The notes: generated by a model not told the origin, from the letters alone. Shown: positions 35,729-45,569, numbered from the stretch's first letter. The stretch is DNA of 64,000 nucleotides from EB88 sp965199135 (GCA_965199135.1 OZ240685.1:2108001-2172000), one strand, 5' to 3'. Numbers and translations are program-made.

Positions 35729-36724
35729 ATGAGAATCATGCCGAAGTATTCCATCGTCGTCCCCTTCCACAACGAAGAAGAAAATGTCACCGCGCTCTAC
35801 GACCGGCTGAAGGCCGTCATGGAGCAGGTGGGTGACTCCTTTGAGCTGGTCCTGGTCGATGATGGCTCAAGTGACCGCTCCTACAAGCTACTTGAAGAGA
35901 TCGCCGCGGTAGACAGCCGCGTACTGGTGATCAAGTTGCGCCGCAACTTCGGCCAGACCTCGGCGCTTGCCGCCGGTTTCGACCATGCGCAGGGCGAGTA
36001 CATCCTGGCAATGGATGGCGACCTTCAGCACGACCCCAACGAGATCCCGAATTTCCTCGAGAAGCTTGAGGAGGGATATGACGTTGTCTCCGGCTGGCGC
36101 AAGGAGCGGATCGACAACTTTGTGATGCGGCGTATCCCGTCACGCTGTGCCAACTGGCTGATGGCCAAGCTCTCAGGCGTAGATATCCACGACTTCGGCA
36201 CCACCTTCAAAGCCTATCGGCGCGAGGTGATTCACGCGGTGCCGCTTTACGGCGAGATGCACCGCTTTATCCCCGCGCTCGCCAGCTGGTACGGCGCGAG
36301 TATCTGCGAAATTCCGATCAAGAACGTCAACCGGGAGCGTGGCAAGAGCCACTACGGCATTGGCCGCACCTTCCGCGTGTTCTTCGACCTGCTGACGATC
36401 CGCTTCCTGCTCAAGTACATGACGCGTCCGCTGCACTTCTTCGGCACGATCGGCGCGCTCTCGATGGTCGGCGGTGGCGCCATCGCCATGCTGCTCCTGG
36501 TGCTGAAGCTCTTCACCCACCAGCACACGATGGATCAGCATGGACCGCTGTTCGTGGTCGCCGGAATCCTGATCCTGGCCGGTATCCAGATGCTGGCGAT
36601 CGGGCTGCTCGGCGAACTGCAGGTTCGCCACTACCACCATGCCGGGCAGCGTTCTCCCTATGCGGTGGATCGCCTGGTGCGTCTCCGTGCGCCCGAAGAG
36701 CCGAGTCTCCTGCGCGAAAATTAG
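35729..36724 (+). CDS. Polyprenyl-phosphate glycosyltransferase (DPM/ArnC-like GT2)
   Basis: A 331-residue membrane-associated GT2 enzyme. The catalytic domain shows SIVVPFHNEEENV, VLVDDGSSDRS, the DxD-type AMDGDLQHDPNEIP and RERGKSHYGIG. Two C-terminal membrane helices (about residues 233-257 and 272-292) match enzymes that load a sugar onto undecaprenyl phosphate. It may supply lipid-linked sugar for envelope glycans. ATG 35729 has a TTATACC box immediately upstream and no good ribosome-binding site; ATG 35738 is an equally possible start. Confidence 0.88.
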   Translation: MRIMPKYSIVVPFHNEEENVTALYDRLKAVMEQVGDSFELVLVDDGSSDRSYKLLEEIAAVDSRVLVIKLRRNFGQTSALAAGFDHAQGEYILAMDGDLQHDPNEIPNFLEKLEEGYDVVSGWRKERIDNFVMRRIPSRCANWLMAKLSGVDIHDFGTTFKAYRREVIHAVPLYGEMHRFIPALASWYGASICEIPIKNVNRERGKSHYGIGRTFRVFFDLLTIRFLLKYMTRPLHFFGTIGALSMVGGGAIAMLLLVLKLFTHQHTMDQHGPLFVVAGILILAGIQMLAIGLLGELQVRHYHHAGQRSPYAVDRLVRLRAPEEPSLLREN

Positions 36725-36742
36725 GCCGCTATCTGACCCGGA

Positions 36743-36766
36743 ACGGCCAGCCGGGGGGCTGGCCGT
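36743..36766 (+). terminator. Hairpin after the GT2 gene, no T tract
   Basis: A perfect 10-bp stem ACGGCCAGCC/GGCTGGCCGT with a GGGG loop, 19 bases after the stop codon. The lack of a T run makes intrinsic termination uncertain. Confidence 0.5.
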
Positions 36767-36843
36767 TGTCACGGTACCGGCGGACCGCTTCTTTTTACAA
36801 CAACGCTGAAGCGATCCGGCAGAAGCCGCATCCTACACGGCGT

Positions 36844-37320
36844 ATGCCGATGCCTCTTCTCGCCTCCCTGATCCTGGTGCTTGGTTTCGTAAACGGACTG
36901 CGCACCATGACCCCGGTGGCCGTGCTTTGCTGGGGCGCGCACTTCGGCTGGTTCTCCTTTGCGCATACCCCCTTTGCCTTTCTCGGCAACATCGTGTCCC
37001 TGGTCCTCTTCACGCTGCTGGCTCTTGGCGAGCTGATCGGGGACAAGCTACCGAAAACACCCTCACGGGTCACTGCTTTTCCGCTCATGGCGCGCGCTGT
37101 CTTCGGCGCAGGCTGCGGCGCGGCCTTGGCGACGCTCGCCGGCACAACCCTGGTGCTTGGGATCGTACTCGGCGGGGTGGGGGCGGTCGTGGGCGCGTAT
37201 AGCGGCTTTCTCACGCGCAAGGCACTCACCAGCCGCGCCGGGCTGCCGGATCTTCCGGTCGCGCTCGCGGAAGACCTCCTCACGATCGGTGTCGCCTTCT
37301 TTGTGGTCTCACGGTTTTAA
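36844..37320 (+). CDS. DUF4126 family membrane protein
   Basis: A 158-residue protein with four to five hydrophobic segments. GFVNGLRTMTPVAVL near the start and ELIGDKLPKTPSR in the middle match DUF4126, a family of small integral membrane proteins of unknown function. A glycine-rich segment (LGIVLGGVGAVVGAYSGF) and AEDLLTIGVAFFVVSRF close the protein. ATG 36844 places the first helix at the N-terminus; a longer frame from GTG 36766 has an unlikely polar extension. It is 26 bases before the disulfide reductase gene and may be co-transcribed with it. Confidence 0.8.
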   Translation: MPMPLLASLILVLGFVNGLRTMTPVAVLCWGAHFGWFSFAHTPFAFLGNIVSLVLFTLLALGELIGDKLPKTPSRVTAFPLMARAVFGAGCGAALATLAGTTLVLGIVLGGVGAVVGAYSGFLTRKALTSRAGLPDLPVALAEDLLTIGVAFFVVSRF

Positions 37321-37346
37321 CAGGACGTTCCAGGAGCAGCAGCGGC

Positions 37347-38729
37347 ATGGCAGAACAGGTAGACGCGATCATCATCGGCTCCGGGCAGGCTGGCAACCCA
37401 CTGGCATCCGCCTTCGCCAAGAAGGGCAAGCGTGTGGTCGTCATCGAGAGCGAGCACGTAGGCGGAACCTGCGTGAACGAGGGTTGCACGCCAACCAAGA
37501 CCATGATCTCAAGCGCCAAGGTTGCTGACACCGTGCGTCGCTCAGAGGAGTACGGCATCCACGCCGGCGGGGTGCGGGTCGACATGGACGCCGTGCGTGC
37601 GCGAAAACGGCGCGTGGTCGACATCTGGCGCTCCGGCAGCGAGAAGTCGCTCGAGGCGAGTGACACCATCCAGCTGGTGCGCGGCCTGGGCAACTTCACT
37701 GCGCCCCACACGGTCGAGGTCAACCTGAAGGACGGCAAAAAAGCCTTCACCGCGCCCCTGATCTTCATCAATACCGGCCTGCGCTCGCTCACGCCGCCGG
37801 GGCTCGGCCTTGAGAGCGTTCCGTACCTCACGAACGCGACCGTGATGGAGCTGGATGTTGTTCCGGATCACCTGCTGGTGCTGGGCGGCAGCTACATCGC
37901 CGTGGAATTTGCACAGATGTTCCGCCGCTTCGGTGCCAGGGTCACCGTGGTCAGCCACGCGCCGCAATTGCTGCCCCGCGAGGACGCGGACATCGCCGAC
38001 TGCCTGCTGAAGATCTTTGTCGAGGATGGCATCGAAGTCCTGCTGGACGCGAAGGCGACTCACGCCGCGCACGAGGGCGGCGTGGTGTCGCTCACCCTTG
38101 AAACAAAGCAGGGCAAGCGGACGATCGAGGGGAGCCATCTTCTGCTTGCTGCCGGACGCGTGCCGAACTCGGACAAGCTCAACCTCCAGGCTGCCGGCAT
38201 TGCGCCGGATGAGCATGGCTACATCCCGGTGAACGATCGTCTGGAGACCAGCGCAGCGGGCATCTATGCGCTGGGTGATGTGAAGGGAGGCCCGGCATTC
38301 ACGCACATCTCCTACGACGACTACCGGATCGTCGCTGCAAACCTGCTTGACGGTGGCAGCCGCACCACGAGGGATCGTCCGGTGCCGTATACCGTCTTCA
38401 CCGACCCTGAACTGGGGCGCATCGGCATGACCACCGAGGAAGCCAAGAGGGCCGGCCATACCGTCCGCGTCGCGAAGATGGCGGCGAGCTCCGTTGCGCG
38501 CGCCTTTGAAACCGGCGAGGACCGCGGGTTGATGAAGATCCTCGTGGACCGGGATTCGGAGCAGATCCTGGGTGCGGCTGTGCTTGCCGGGCAGGGCGGC
38601 GAGATAGCAGCGATGGTGCAGATCGCGATGGCAGCAAAGCTGCCCTACACAGCGCTCCGCGATGCAGTGTGGGCCCACCCCACCTGGGCCGAGGCGCTCA
38701 ATAACATCTTCTTCAGCTGGGAAGAGTAG
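37347..38729 (+). CDS. Mercuric-reductase/dihydrolipoamide-dehydrogenase family FAD oxidoreductase
   Basis: A 460-residue class I pyridine nucleotide-disulfide oxidoreductase. FAD binding is through IIGSGQAGNPLA. The redox-active pair is Cys42/Cys47 in GGTCVNEGCTPTK, the NAD(P) motif is VLGGSYIAVEFAQ, the second FAD motif is IYALGDVKGG, and the interface His444 is in AHPTWAE. There is no N-terminal HMA domain and no C-terminal vicinal cysteine pair, so true mercuric reductase activity is unlikely despite family resemblance. No lipoyl complex genes are adjacent. The substrate is undetermined. Confidence 0.87.
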   Translation: MAEQVDAIIIGSGQAGNPLASAFAKKGKRVVVIESEHVGGTCVNEGCTPTKTMISSAKVADTVRRSEEYGIHAGGVRVDMDAVRARKRRVVDIWRSGSEKSLEASDTIQLVRGLGNFTAPHTVEVNLKDGKKAFTAPLIFINTGLRSLTPPGLGLESVPYLTNATVMELDVVPDHLLVLGGSYIAVEFAQMFRRFGARVTVVSHAPQLLPREDADIADCLLKIFVEDGIEVLLDAKATHAAHEGGVVSLTLETKQGKRTIEGSHLLLAAGRVPNSDKLNLQAAGIAPDEHGYIPVNDRLETSAAGIYALGDVKGGPAFTHISYDDYRIVAANLLDGGSRTTRDRPVPYTVFTDPELGRIGMTTEEAKRAGHTVRVAKMAASSVARAFETGEDRGLMKILVDRDSEQILGAAVLAGQGGEIAAMVQIAMAAKLPYTALRDAVWAHPTWAEALNNIFFSWEE

Positions 38730-38735
38730 AAGGGT

Positions 38736-38797
38736 GGGAGCGAACGAGGTGCAGGCCCTGACAACTTGGGGCGCACTTCGTTCATCTCCCTCTCTTT
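38736..38797 (+). terminator. Terminator-like hairpin after the disulfide reductase gene
   Basis: GGGAG and GAACGAGGTGC pair with GCACTTCGTTC and CTCCC (one G-T pair, a small internal bulge), followed by TCTCTTT. It separates this gene from glgE. Confidence 0.6.
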
Positions 38798-38852
38798 ACC
38801 GTGCGGCCATGCCGTGCGCCACCCAACAGGTCGAACCAGTACAGGGGATGGA

Positions 38853-40898
38853 ATGGCAAGCGGAAAACGTGAGATCCCGAAGCCGGAGAATGGGCAGAAA
38901 CGGGTCGTGATCGAACATGTGGTGCCGGAGATTGATGCAGGACGTTATCCGGCGAAGCGTGTGGTGGGTGAGTCAGTTGTTGTGGAAGCAGACATCTTCG
39001 GCGACGGTCACGACCACGTGGAAGCGCGCCTCCTGGTGCGCGGCCCGGAAGAGAAAAACTGGAAGACTGGCCGCATGCAGCCGATCGGCAACGATCGCTG
39101 GCAGGCAAGCTTCACCACGGAGCAGGCCGGGGTCTATGAGTACACGCTGGCAGCGAGCATCGATCACCTGGACACCTGGCAGGATGGGCTTGCGAAGAAG
39201 CTCAAGGCCGGGCAGGATGTGGCGCTCGAACTCCAGACCGGCAGCCTGCTGGTGCAAGCAGCGGCCGAGCGTGCCCGCGGACGCGATCAGCGCGCGCTGG
39301 CTGCCGCGGCCAAGCTCCTCAAGAAAAATGGCGACACGCTCGCCGGTCTTGAAAAGAGCGGCCACGCCGAGGCTGAGCGGGCAACACTCGCCGCAGCCGG
39401 GCTCGGGACAGACCTCCTGACGCTGGCGGCCCGCTATCCCGATCCCAACCTCGAAGTCCGCTACAGCCGCACACTGGAGGTTGCAGTGGACCGCGAGCGT
39501 GCACGCTTTTCGACCTGGTACGAGCTGTTTCCGCGCTCACAGGGGCCGGATGCATCCACCCACGGGACCTTCCGCGATGTGGAAACGAAGCTGCCGTACC
39601 TCCAGCAGCTTGGCTTCGATGTGCTGTACATGCCACCGATCCATCCGGTGGGGAGGTCCTACCGCAAGGGCAGGAACAACTCCGTCACTGCGGAGCCGAA
39701 CGATGTTGGCAGTCCCTGGGCGATCGGCGCCTCCGAGGGTGGTCACACCGATATCCTCCCGGAACTTGGAACGCTTGCAGACTTCGAGCATCTTCGCGCT
39801 GCCGCAGCAGAGCATGGCATGGAGCTGGCGCTCGACATCGCCTTTCAGTGCGCGCCGGATCACCCCTGGGTCGCGAAGCACCCCTCGTGGTTCAAGCACC
39901 GCGCTGACGGCTCCATCCAGTACGCGGAAAACCCGCCGAAGAAGTACCAGGACATCTACCCCATCGACTTCGAGAGCAAAGACTGGAAGAGCCTGTGGGA
40001 TGCGCTCGCCAGGGTCTTTCTCTGCTGGGCCGAGCGTGGTGTACGCATCTTCCGCGTGGACAATCCGCATACCAAGGCCTTTGGCTTCTGGGAGTGGTGC
40101 ATCGCCGAGGTGAAGCGCCAGTACCCGGATGCGCTCTTTCTCGCGGAGGCCTTTACCCGGCCCCGCGTCATGGAGCAACTGGCGAAACTCGGCTTCTCGC
40201 AGAGCTACACGTACTTCTGCTGGCGCACCACCAAGCCCGAGCTGGAACAGTACCTTACCGAGCTGACTGCGGGGGAGCAGTGGCAGTACTTCCGCCCGAA
40301 CTTCTGGCCCAACACTCCGGACATCCTGCCGACCAACCTCCAGACCGGTGGCCAGGCTTCGCATGCGCTTCGGCTGCTGCTTGCAGCAACGATGGACCCC
40401 TCGTACGGAGTCTACGGCGGTGCGTACGAAAACCTGGTCGACGCTCCTTTCCGCGCAGGCGGGGAAGAGTACCTCCATTCTGAAAAGTACGAGATCAAGC
40501 ACTGGGAGTTGTCGCTCCGGAACCCGATCGCGCAGCTGATGGCGACGGTGAACCGCGCGCGCCGCGAGCATGCAGCGTTGCAGACCTTTGACCAGTCGCT
40601 GCGCTTCCACAGCACCGATAACCCGCAGCTGATCGCGTACAGCAAGCGCTCGCGGGACAACCGCGACGTGGTCCTGACGGTGGTGAACCTTGATCCGCTG
40701 AACCGGCAGTCGGGCTGGCTGTACCTCGACACGAAGCAGATGGGACTCACCGATGAGTCGACCTATACAGTGGAAGACGTGCTCTCGGGCGCAGCATACA
40801 CTTGGCATGGCCCCAGCAACTACGTGGCGCTCGATCCGGCGGTACAGCCGGGTCACGTGTTTGTGGTGGAGCAGGGCCATCTGGAACAGCAGCAGTAG
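38853..40898 (+). CDS. glgE: Alpha-1,4-glucan:maltose-1-phosphate maltosyltransferase
   Basis: A GH13_3 enzyme that extends linear alpha-1,4-glucan using maltose-1-phosphate. An N-terminal beta-sandwich (about residues 15-135) precedes the catalytic barrel. RFSTWYELFPRS and YMPPIHPVG are GlgE signatures; the nucleophile is Asp403 in FRVDNPHTK and the acid/base is Glu432 in LAEAFTRP. The 681-residue length is normal. ATG 38853 follows AGGGG. It is two bases ahead of treS-mak, the enzyme that makes its donor, which is the standard GlgE-pathway arrangement. Confidence 0.96.
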   Translation: MASGKREIPKPENGQKRVVIEHVVPEIDAGRYPAKRVVGESVVVEADIFGDGHDHVEARLLVRGPEEKNWKTGRMQPIGNDRWQASFTTEQAGVYEYTLAASIDHLDTWQDGLAKKLKAGQDVALELQTGSLLVQAAAERARGRDQRALAAAAKLLKKNGDTLAGLEKSGHAEAERATLAAAGLGTDLLTLAARYPDPNLEVRYSRTLEVAVDRERARFSTWYELFPRSQGPDASTHGTFRDVETKLPYLQQLGFDVLYMPPIHPVGRSYRKGRNNSVTAEPNDVGSPWAIGASEGGHTDILPELGTLADFEHLRAAAAEHGMELALDIAFQCAPDHPWVAKHPSWFKHRADGSIQYAENPPKKYQDIYPIDFESKDWKSLWDALARVFLCWAERGVRIFRVDNPHTKAFGFWEWCIAEVKRQYPDALFLAEAFTRPRVMEQLAKLGFSQSYTYFCWRTTKPELEQYLTELTAGEQWQYFRPNFWPNTPDILPTNLQTGGQASHALRLLLAATMDPSYGVYGGAYENLVDAPFRAGGEEYLHSEKYEIKHWELSLRNPIAQLMATVNRARREHAALQTFDQSLRFHSTDNPQLIAYSKRSRDNRDVVLTVVNLDPLNRQSGWLYLDTKQMGLTDESTYTVEDVLSGAAYTWHGPSNYVALDPAVQPGHVFVVEQGHLEQQQ

Positions 40899-40900
40899 CA

Positions 40901-43900
40901 ATGGAGGAGACAGGCTTGAAGCGGCAGGGAAGTGCGTCGGATCCACTCTGGTACAAGGACGCCATCATTTACGAGTTGCATGTGCGTGCGTTTGCCGACA
41001 GCAACAACGATGGCATCGGCGACTTTCCTGGTCTGCTGAGCAAGCTCGACTACCTGCAGGACCTGGGCGTTACCTGCCTCTGGCTCTTGCCGTTCTTTCC
41101 CTCGCCCCTGCGCGACGATGGCTACGACATCTCCGACTACATGTCGGTGAATCCGAGCTACGGCACAGTCGACGACTTCAAGCGCTTCCTCCACGCCGCG
41201 CATGATCGCAACATGCAGGTGATGGTCGAGCTCGTCATCAATCACACCTCGGATATGCACCCGTGGTTCCAGGCAGCGCGCAACTCCGCACCGGGCTCGC
41301 CCGAGCGCGAGATGTACGTGTGGAGCGACACGGACAAGCTTTACTCTGACGCGCGCATCATCTTCACCGATACGGAGAAGTCGAACTGGACGTGGGACCC
41401 CGTTGCGAACGCCTACTACTGGCATCGCTTCTTCTCGCATCAGCCTGATCTGAACTTCGACAACCCGCGTGTTGTGCAGGAAGTGATCGACGTCATGCGC
41501 TTCTGGCTCGACATGGGCGTCGATGGCCTGCGTATGGATGCGATCCCGTACCTTATCGAGCGGGACGGCACCAACTGCGAAAACCTGCCGGAAACACATG
41601 CTGCGATCAAGCAGATCCGCGCCGCGATTGATGAAGGCTACGACGGCCGCCTGATTCTCGCCGAAGCGAATCAATGGCCGGAAGATGTGCGCCCGTACTT
41701 CGGCGATGGCGACGAGTGCCACATGGCCTTCCACTTCCCGCTTATGCCACGGATCTATATGGCGCTCCGGCAGGAGGACCGTCTGCCGATCACCGACATC
41801 ATGGCGCAGACACCCGATATTCCTGCGAACTGCCAGTGGGGCATCTTCCTGCGCAACCATGACGAGCTCACGCTCGAGATGGTCTCCGATGAAGAACGCG
41901 ACTACATGTACCTTGCGTACTCGGCGGACCCGCGCATGCGGATCAACATCGGCATCCGCCGCCGTCTCGCGCCGCTCGTCGACAACAATCGCCGCCGTAT
42001 CGAACTGCTGAACTCGCTCCTCTTCTCCTTTCCGGGGACGCCGATCCTGTACTACGGCGATGAAATCGGCATGGGCGATAACATCTACCTCGGCGACCGC
42101 AATGGTGTGCGTACGCCGATGCAGTGGTCGGGCGATCGCAACGCAGGCTTCTCACGCGCCAGTCCCGCGAAGCTCTACTCGCCGGTGATCATGGACCCGG
42201 TCTGGGGCTATGAAGCGATCAACGTCGAGGCCCAGCAGAGCGACCCTTCGAGCCTCCTGAGCTGGATGCGCAACATGATTTCGCTGCGCAAGCTCTTCCA
42301 GGTCTTCGGCCGGGGCACGCTGCACTTCCTTGCACCGGACAACCGCAAGGTGCTCGCCTATGTGCGTGAAGACGAGACGTCGAAGGTGCTGTGCATCGCA
42401 AACCTGTCGCGCTTCGCACAGCCTGTCACGCTCGACCTTGCCGAGTATGAAGGCATGGTCCCGGTTGAGATGCTCGGCTACGTCGAGTTTCCAGTGATCA
42501 GCAAGGCTCCGTACCATGTCACGCTCGGCTCCTACGGCTTCTTCTGGCTCGAATTGCAGGCGTCGCCCGATCGTGGCCTCCAGGATGAAGGGGACGAGCT
42601 CGACGCCCAAGTGCAGATCTCGCTGCGTCAGCCGCGCGACTGGGAAAGTGTCTTTGCGTCCGGCGGCCGCTTGTTTGAAGAGCGCATGCTGCCTGACTAC
42701 CTGCCGCGCCAACGCTGGTTCGGTTCGAAAAGCCGCACTATTGCAACCTCCGTGGTCACGGACTGGACGCCGCTCAGCACGTCGGACGATGCTGCGATCG
42801 CACTTGCGACCATTGAAGTCGCCTACACCGAGGCGGAGCCCGAGATCTACCTCTTGCCCCTGATGCTGGTATTCGACGAGGCTGCGGCTGCGCTCCGCGA
42901 GAGCGCGCCCAATGCCGTCATTGGTGCGGTACTCGCGCCGGGTGCCTCTGGCGTCGTGGCCGATGCGATGTACACCGATGAAGCATCGTCTGCGTTGCTG
43001 AACCTGATTGCCCACGGCGGAGAGCTGCCGATGCGCAAGGGTGCACTGCGCGGGGCGAGCTCGTCGATCTACGCTGAGTTGCGCGGCGATGCAGCGAAGG
43101 CGCTGCCGCCACGCCGCTCCTCGGCCGAGCAGAGCAACACGTCGGTGTTCTTCGGCGACCGGCTCATCATGAAGCTGTTCCGCCGTCTGCAGTTCGGCCC
43201 CAACCCGGACACCGAGATCGGTCGCTACCTCACCGAGCATTCGGCCTACCGCAATATCGCGCCTTTCGGCGGATCGATCGAGTACATCGCTAATGGCGCG
43301 AATTCCGCCACGATCGCGATGCTGCAGGGCCTGGTGCAGAACGAAGGTGACGGCTGGCAGTGGACGCTGGAAGAGCTGGCCCGCTACTACGAGGGCGCGC
43401 GCGCCTCGCAGTTCCCGGCCGACCAGCTCCCGAGCGCGGGAGCGCCTATCGCTGCGGACAGCCCGGCGATGCTGCAGGCCCGCGATGCGGCCGGCTACTA
43501 CCTCGAAGCTGCCTGTACACTCGGCCGCCGTACGGCGGAGATGCACCTGGCGCTGGCGCAGCCGACGGAGGACCCGGCCTTCCGGCCGGAGACCATGTCC
43601 GTTGATGACCTGCATGAGCTCGAGCGGGATCTTCTGCAGCACGGCTCTGCGGCATTTGACGTGCTCCGCAACAGCCTCGCAAAGCTCGAAGAAGGCACAG
43701 ACAGCACGGTCGAGCAGGCCGGGCTCCTGCTCAGCCGTCGCCGCGCGATCCTGGCCAAGTTCTCGGCGCTCAGCAAGGTCGGCGGGGGCGCGTTGCGCAC
43801 CCGTGTCCACGGCGATTATCACCTCGGCCAGGTTCTACGATCCAAGGGCGACTTCGTGCTGCTCGACTTCGAGGGCGAGCCGGCGCGGCCGCTCTCCGAA

Positions 43901-44272
43901 CGTCGCGCCAAGCAGTCGCCGATGAAGGATGTCGCTGGCATGTTGCGATCGTTCTCCTATGCAGCCTATGCAGGGCTGACACGCAGCACGGCACGGCGCC
44001 CGCAGGATCGCGAGCTGCTTGAGCCCTGGGCCCGCCTGTGGGAAGCGGCAGTGTCGCAGGAGTTCCTCGACTCGTACCGCAAGGTGGTCAGCGGCAGCTC
44101 GATCGTGCCGGCCGACGAGGCAAGCTTCACCGAGCTGCTCGATGTCTACCTGCTCGACAAGGCGCTCTACGAGCTCGTGTACGAACTCAACAATCGTCCC
44201 GCCTGGGTCCGGATTCCGCTGTCCGGCATTTTGCAACTCTCACGCGGCCCCGTAGCATGGAGCGGGGAATAA
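40901..44272 (+). CDS. treS: Trehalose synthase-maltokinase fusion
   Basis: A 1123-residue two-domain protein that turns trehalose into maltose-1-phosphate for GlgE. The TreS part (about residues 10-580) has the nucleophile Asp213 in GLRMDAIPY, Glu255 in LAEANQWP and Asp321 in RNHDEL. The maltokinase part (about 590-1115) has the kinase-like RVHGDYHLGQVL (about 966-977) and the metal-binding LLDFEGEP (about 985-992). ATG 40901 lies two bases after glgE with no ribosome-binding site of its own. TTG 40916 has GGAGGAG six bases upstream and may be the true start. Confidence 0.95.
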   Translation: MEETGLKRQGSASDPLWYKDAIIYELHVRAFADSNNDGIGDFPGLLSKLDYLQDLGVTCLWLLPFFPSPLRDDGYDISDYMSVNPSYGTVDDFKRFLHAAHDRNMQVMVELVINHTSDMHPWFQAARNSAPGSPEREMYVWSDTDKLYSDARIIFTDTEKSNWTWDPVANAYYWHRFFSHQPDLNFDNPRVVQEVIDVMRFWLDMGVDGLRMDAIPYLIERDGTNCENLPETHAAIKQIRAAIDEGYDGRLILAEANQWPEDVRPYFGDGDECHMAFHFPLMPRIYMALRQEDRLPITDIMAQTPDIPANCQWGIFLRNHDELTLEMVSDEERDYMYLAYSADPRMRINIGIRRRLAPLVDNNRRRIELLNSLLFSFPGTPILYYGDEIGMGDNIYLGDRNGVRTPMQWSGDRNAGFSRASPAKLYSPVIMDPVWGYEAINVEAQQSDPSSLLSWMRNMISLRKLFQVFGRGTLHFLAPDNRKVLAYVREDETSKVLCIANLSRFAQPVTLDLAEYEGMVPVEMLGYVEFPVISKAPYHVTLGSYGFFWLELQASPDRGLQDEGDELDAQVQISLRQPRDWESVFASGGRLFEERMLPDYLPRQRWFGSKSRTIATSVVTDWTPLSTSDDAAIALATIEVAYTEAEPEIYLLPLMLVFDEAAAALRESAPNAVIGAVLAPGASGVVADAMYTDEASSALLNLIAHGGELPMRKGALRGASSSIYAELRGDAAKALPPRRSSAEQSNTSVFFGDRLIMKLFRRLQFGPNPDTEIGRYLTEHSAYRNIAPFGGSIEYIANGANSATIAMLQGLVQNEGDGWQWTLEELARYYEGARASQFPADQLPSAGAPIAADSPAMLQARDAAGYYLEAACTLGRRTAEMHLALAQPTEDPAFRPETMSVDDLHELERDLLQHGSAAFDVLRNSLAKLEEGTDSTVEQAGLLLSRRRAILAKFSALSKVGGGALRTRVHGDYHLGQVLRSKGDFVLLDFEGEPARPLSERRAKQSPMKDVAGMLRSFSYAAYAGLTRSTARRPQDRELLEPWARLWEAAVSQEFLDSYRKVVSGSSIVPADEASFTELLDVYLLDKALYELVYELNNRPAWVRIPLSGILQLSRGPVAWSGE

Positions 44273-44294
44273 GACCCTGGAGTCAACGCAGAGC

Positions 44295-45569
44295 ATGGCA
44301 AGAATGGAAACAGAGCCGATGGAAACAGAACCTGAGCTCACCGCTCGCAGCACCCCGGCCGTCTCGGCGCAGACCGGCTCCCTGTTCGCCGGCATCGGTG
44401 GCGTGGTCGATAGTGACCAGCTGCGCGCGCACGCCGCGGCGCTGACCGAATCCGGCGTATTTGCCGGCACCCACATCACGCTCGCTTACCCGGCTGCGGA
44501 TACCAGCCGCACGAACCTCGCCGACGGCATCGACCTGGTCTCCTACCCACTGCCGACAGCCGAGGGAACCACCTCCCCCTGGGCACACACTGCGGCCGCG
44601 CAGAGCGCACTGATGTCGCTCGCGGCCGAGGCACAGGCGAAGGCCCTGGTCATTCTGCATCCCGACCTGACCGCGCTCGAGCCAGCGACACTGATGCAGC
44701 TGGCCTCGCCGGTGCTCGCGAGCCAGGCCGACCTGGTGATGGCGAGCTACACCCAAGGCGCGTTCGATGGGCTGCTCAACCACAGCATCCTGGCGCCGTT
44801 AACGCGCGCGCTCTACGGCAAGCGCGTTCGCTTTCCTCTGGCACCGGACTTCGCTGTGTCGCACCGCCTCTCGCTTCGGCTTGCAATGAGCACCCATGGC
44901 GCGCAGCCCAGCAACGTCACGCCGGTCTTGTGGCCCACGACGATTGCTGCCTCCATGGACGCCTCGGTCTTCGAGGCGAAGCTGCCCCTGCACCATCCGT
45001 CCGCGGGTGATATGGAGCTGAGCACCGTGATCGCGCAACTGGTCGGCTCGACCTTCTCGGAGATGGAGCTGCATGCGCCGCTTTGGCAGCGGGTTCGCAC
45101 CGGGCAGCATCCGCCGGGCCACCCGCCGGTTCGCGGAATGTCTGCTGACGGTGATGCGATTGCCGCCGAGGCTGCCGAGATCGACCGCGCGCCAATGATC
45201 AAGTCTTTCCTGCTGGGTTCGCGCTCGTTGCAGGACGTGTGGGGCATGGTGCTACCGCCGGTGACGCTGCTTGATCTGAAGCGCCTCACCCTGATGGCGC
45301 CCGAGAAGTTCCGCATGCCGGACGAACTCTGGGTGCGCATCATCTACGACTTCGCCCTGGGCTATCGCCTGCGGACGATTAACCGCACGCACCTGCTGGG
45401 CGCACTGACCCCGCTGTACCTGGGCTGGGTGGCGTCGTACATCAACGAGGCTGCCACGGATCCAACGTTCGCTGCGGAGACTCGCGCGGAACGGCTGGCA
45501 CGTGCCTTCGAAGACGGCAAGCCTTACCTGGTGCGTCGCTGGCGCTGGCCAGATCGCTTCAACCCTTAA
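44295..45569 (+). CDS. Putative GT81-like glycosyltransferase
   Basis: A 424-residue protein with no signal peptide, 22 bases after treS-mak. The middle part, ALVILHPDLTALEPATLMQL then GKRVRFPLAPDFAVSH, resembles the region around the DxD and product-binding loops of GT81 enzymes (glucosyl-3-phosphoglycerate and mannosylglycerate synthases). The normal N-terminal GT-A opening is only weakly present (FAGIGGVVDSDQLRAHAAAL), and where a DxD would be expected it reads HPDL. The C-terminal helical half contains DELWVRIIYDFALGYR. It could add a sugar to a glucan primer or compatible solute; this is an inference from context. Confidence 0.5.
   Translation: MARMETEPMETEPELTARSTPAVSAQTGSLFAGIGGVVDSDQLRAHAAALTESGVFAGTHITLAYPAADTSRTNLADGIDLVSYPLPTAEGTTSPWAHTAAAQSALMSLAAEAQAKALVILHPDLTALEPATLMQLASPVLASQADLVMASYTQGAFDGLLNHSILAPLTRALYGKRVRFPLAPDFAVSHRLSLRLAMSTHGAQPSNVTPVLWPTTIAASMDASVFEAKLPLHHPSAGDMELSTVIAQLVGSTFSEMELHAPLWQRVRTGQHPPGHPPVRGMSADGDAIAAEAAEIDRAPMIKSFLLGSRSLQDVWGMVLPPVTLLDLKRLTLMAPEKFRMPDELWVRIIYDFALGYRLRTINRTHLLGALTPLYLGWVASYINEAATDPTFAAETRAERLARAFEDGKPYLVRRWRWPDRFNP

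Noticed and set aside
37347..38729. True mercuric reductase (merA)
   Set aside because: The C-terminal vicinal cysteine pair needed to bind Hg(II) is absent, the protein ends in FFSWEE, and there is no mer operon.
42152..43822. Long minus-strand frame opposite treS-mak
   Set aside because: The plus strand contains intact TreS and maltokinase catalytic motifs through this stretch.
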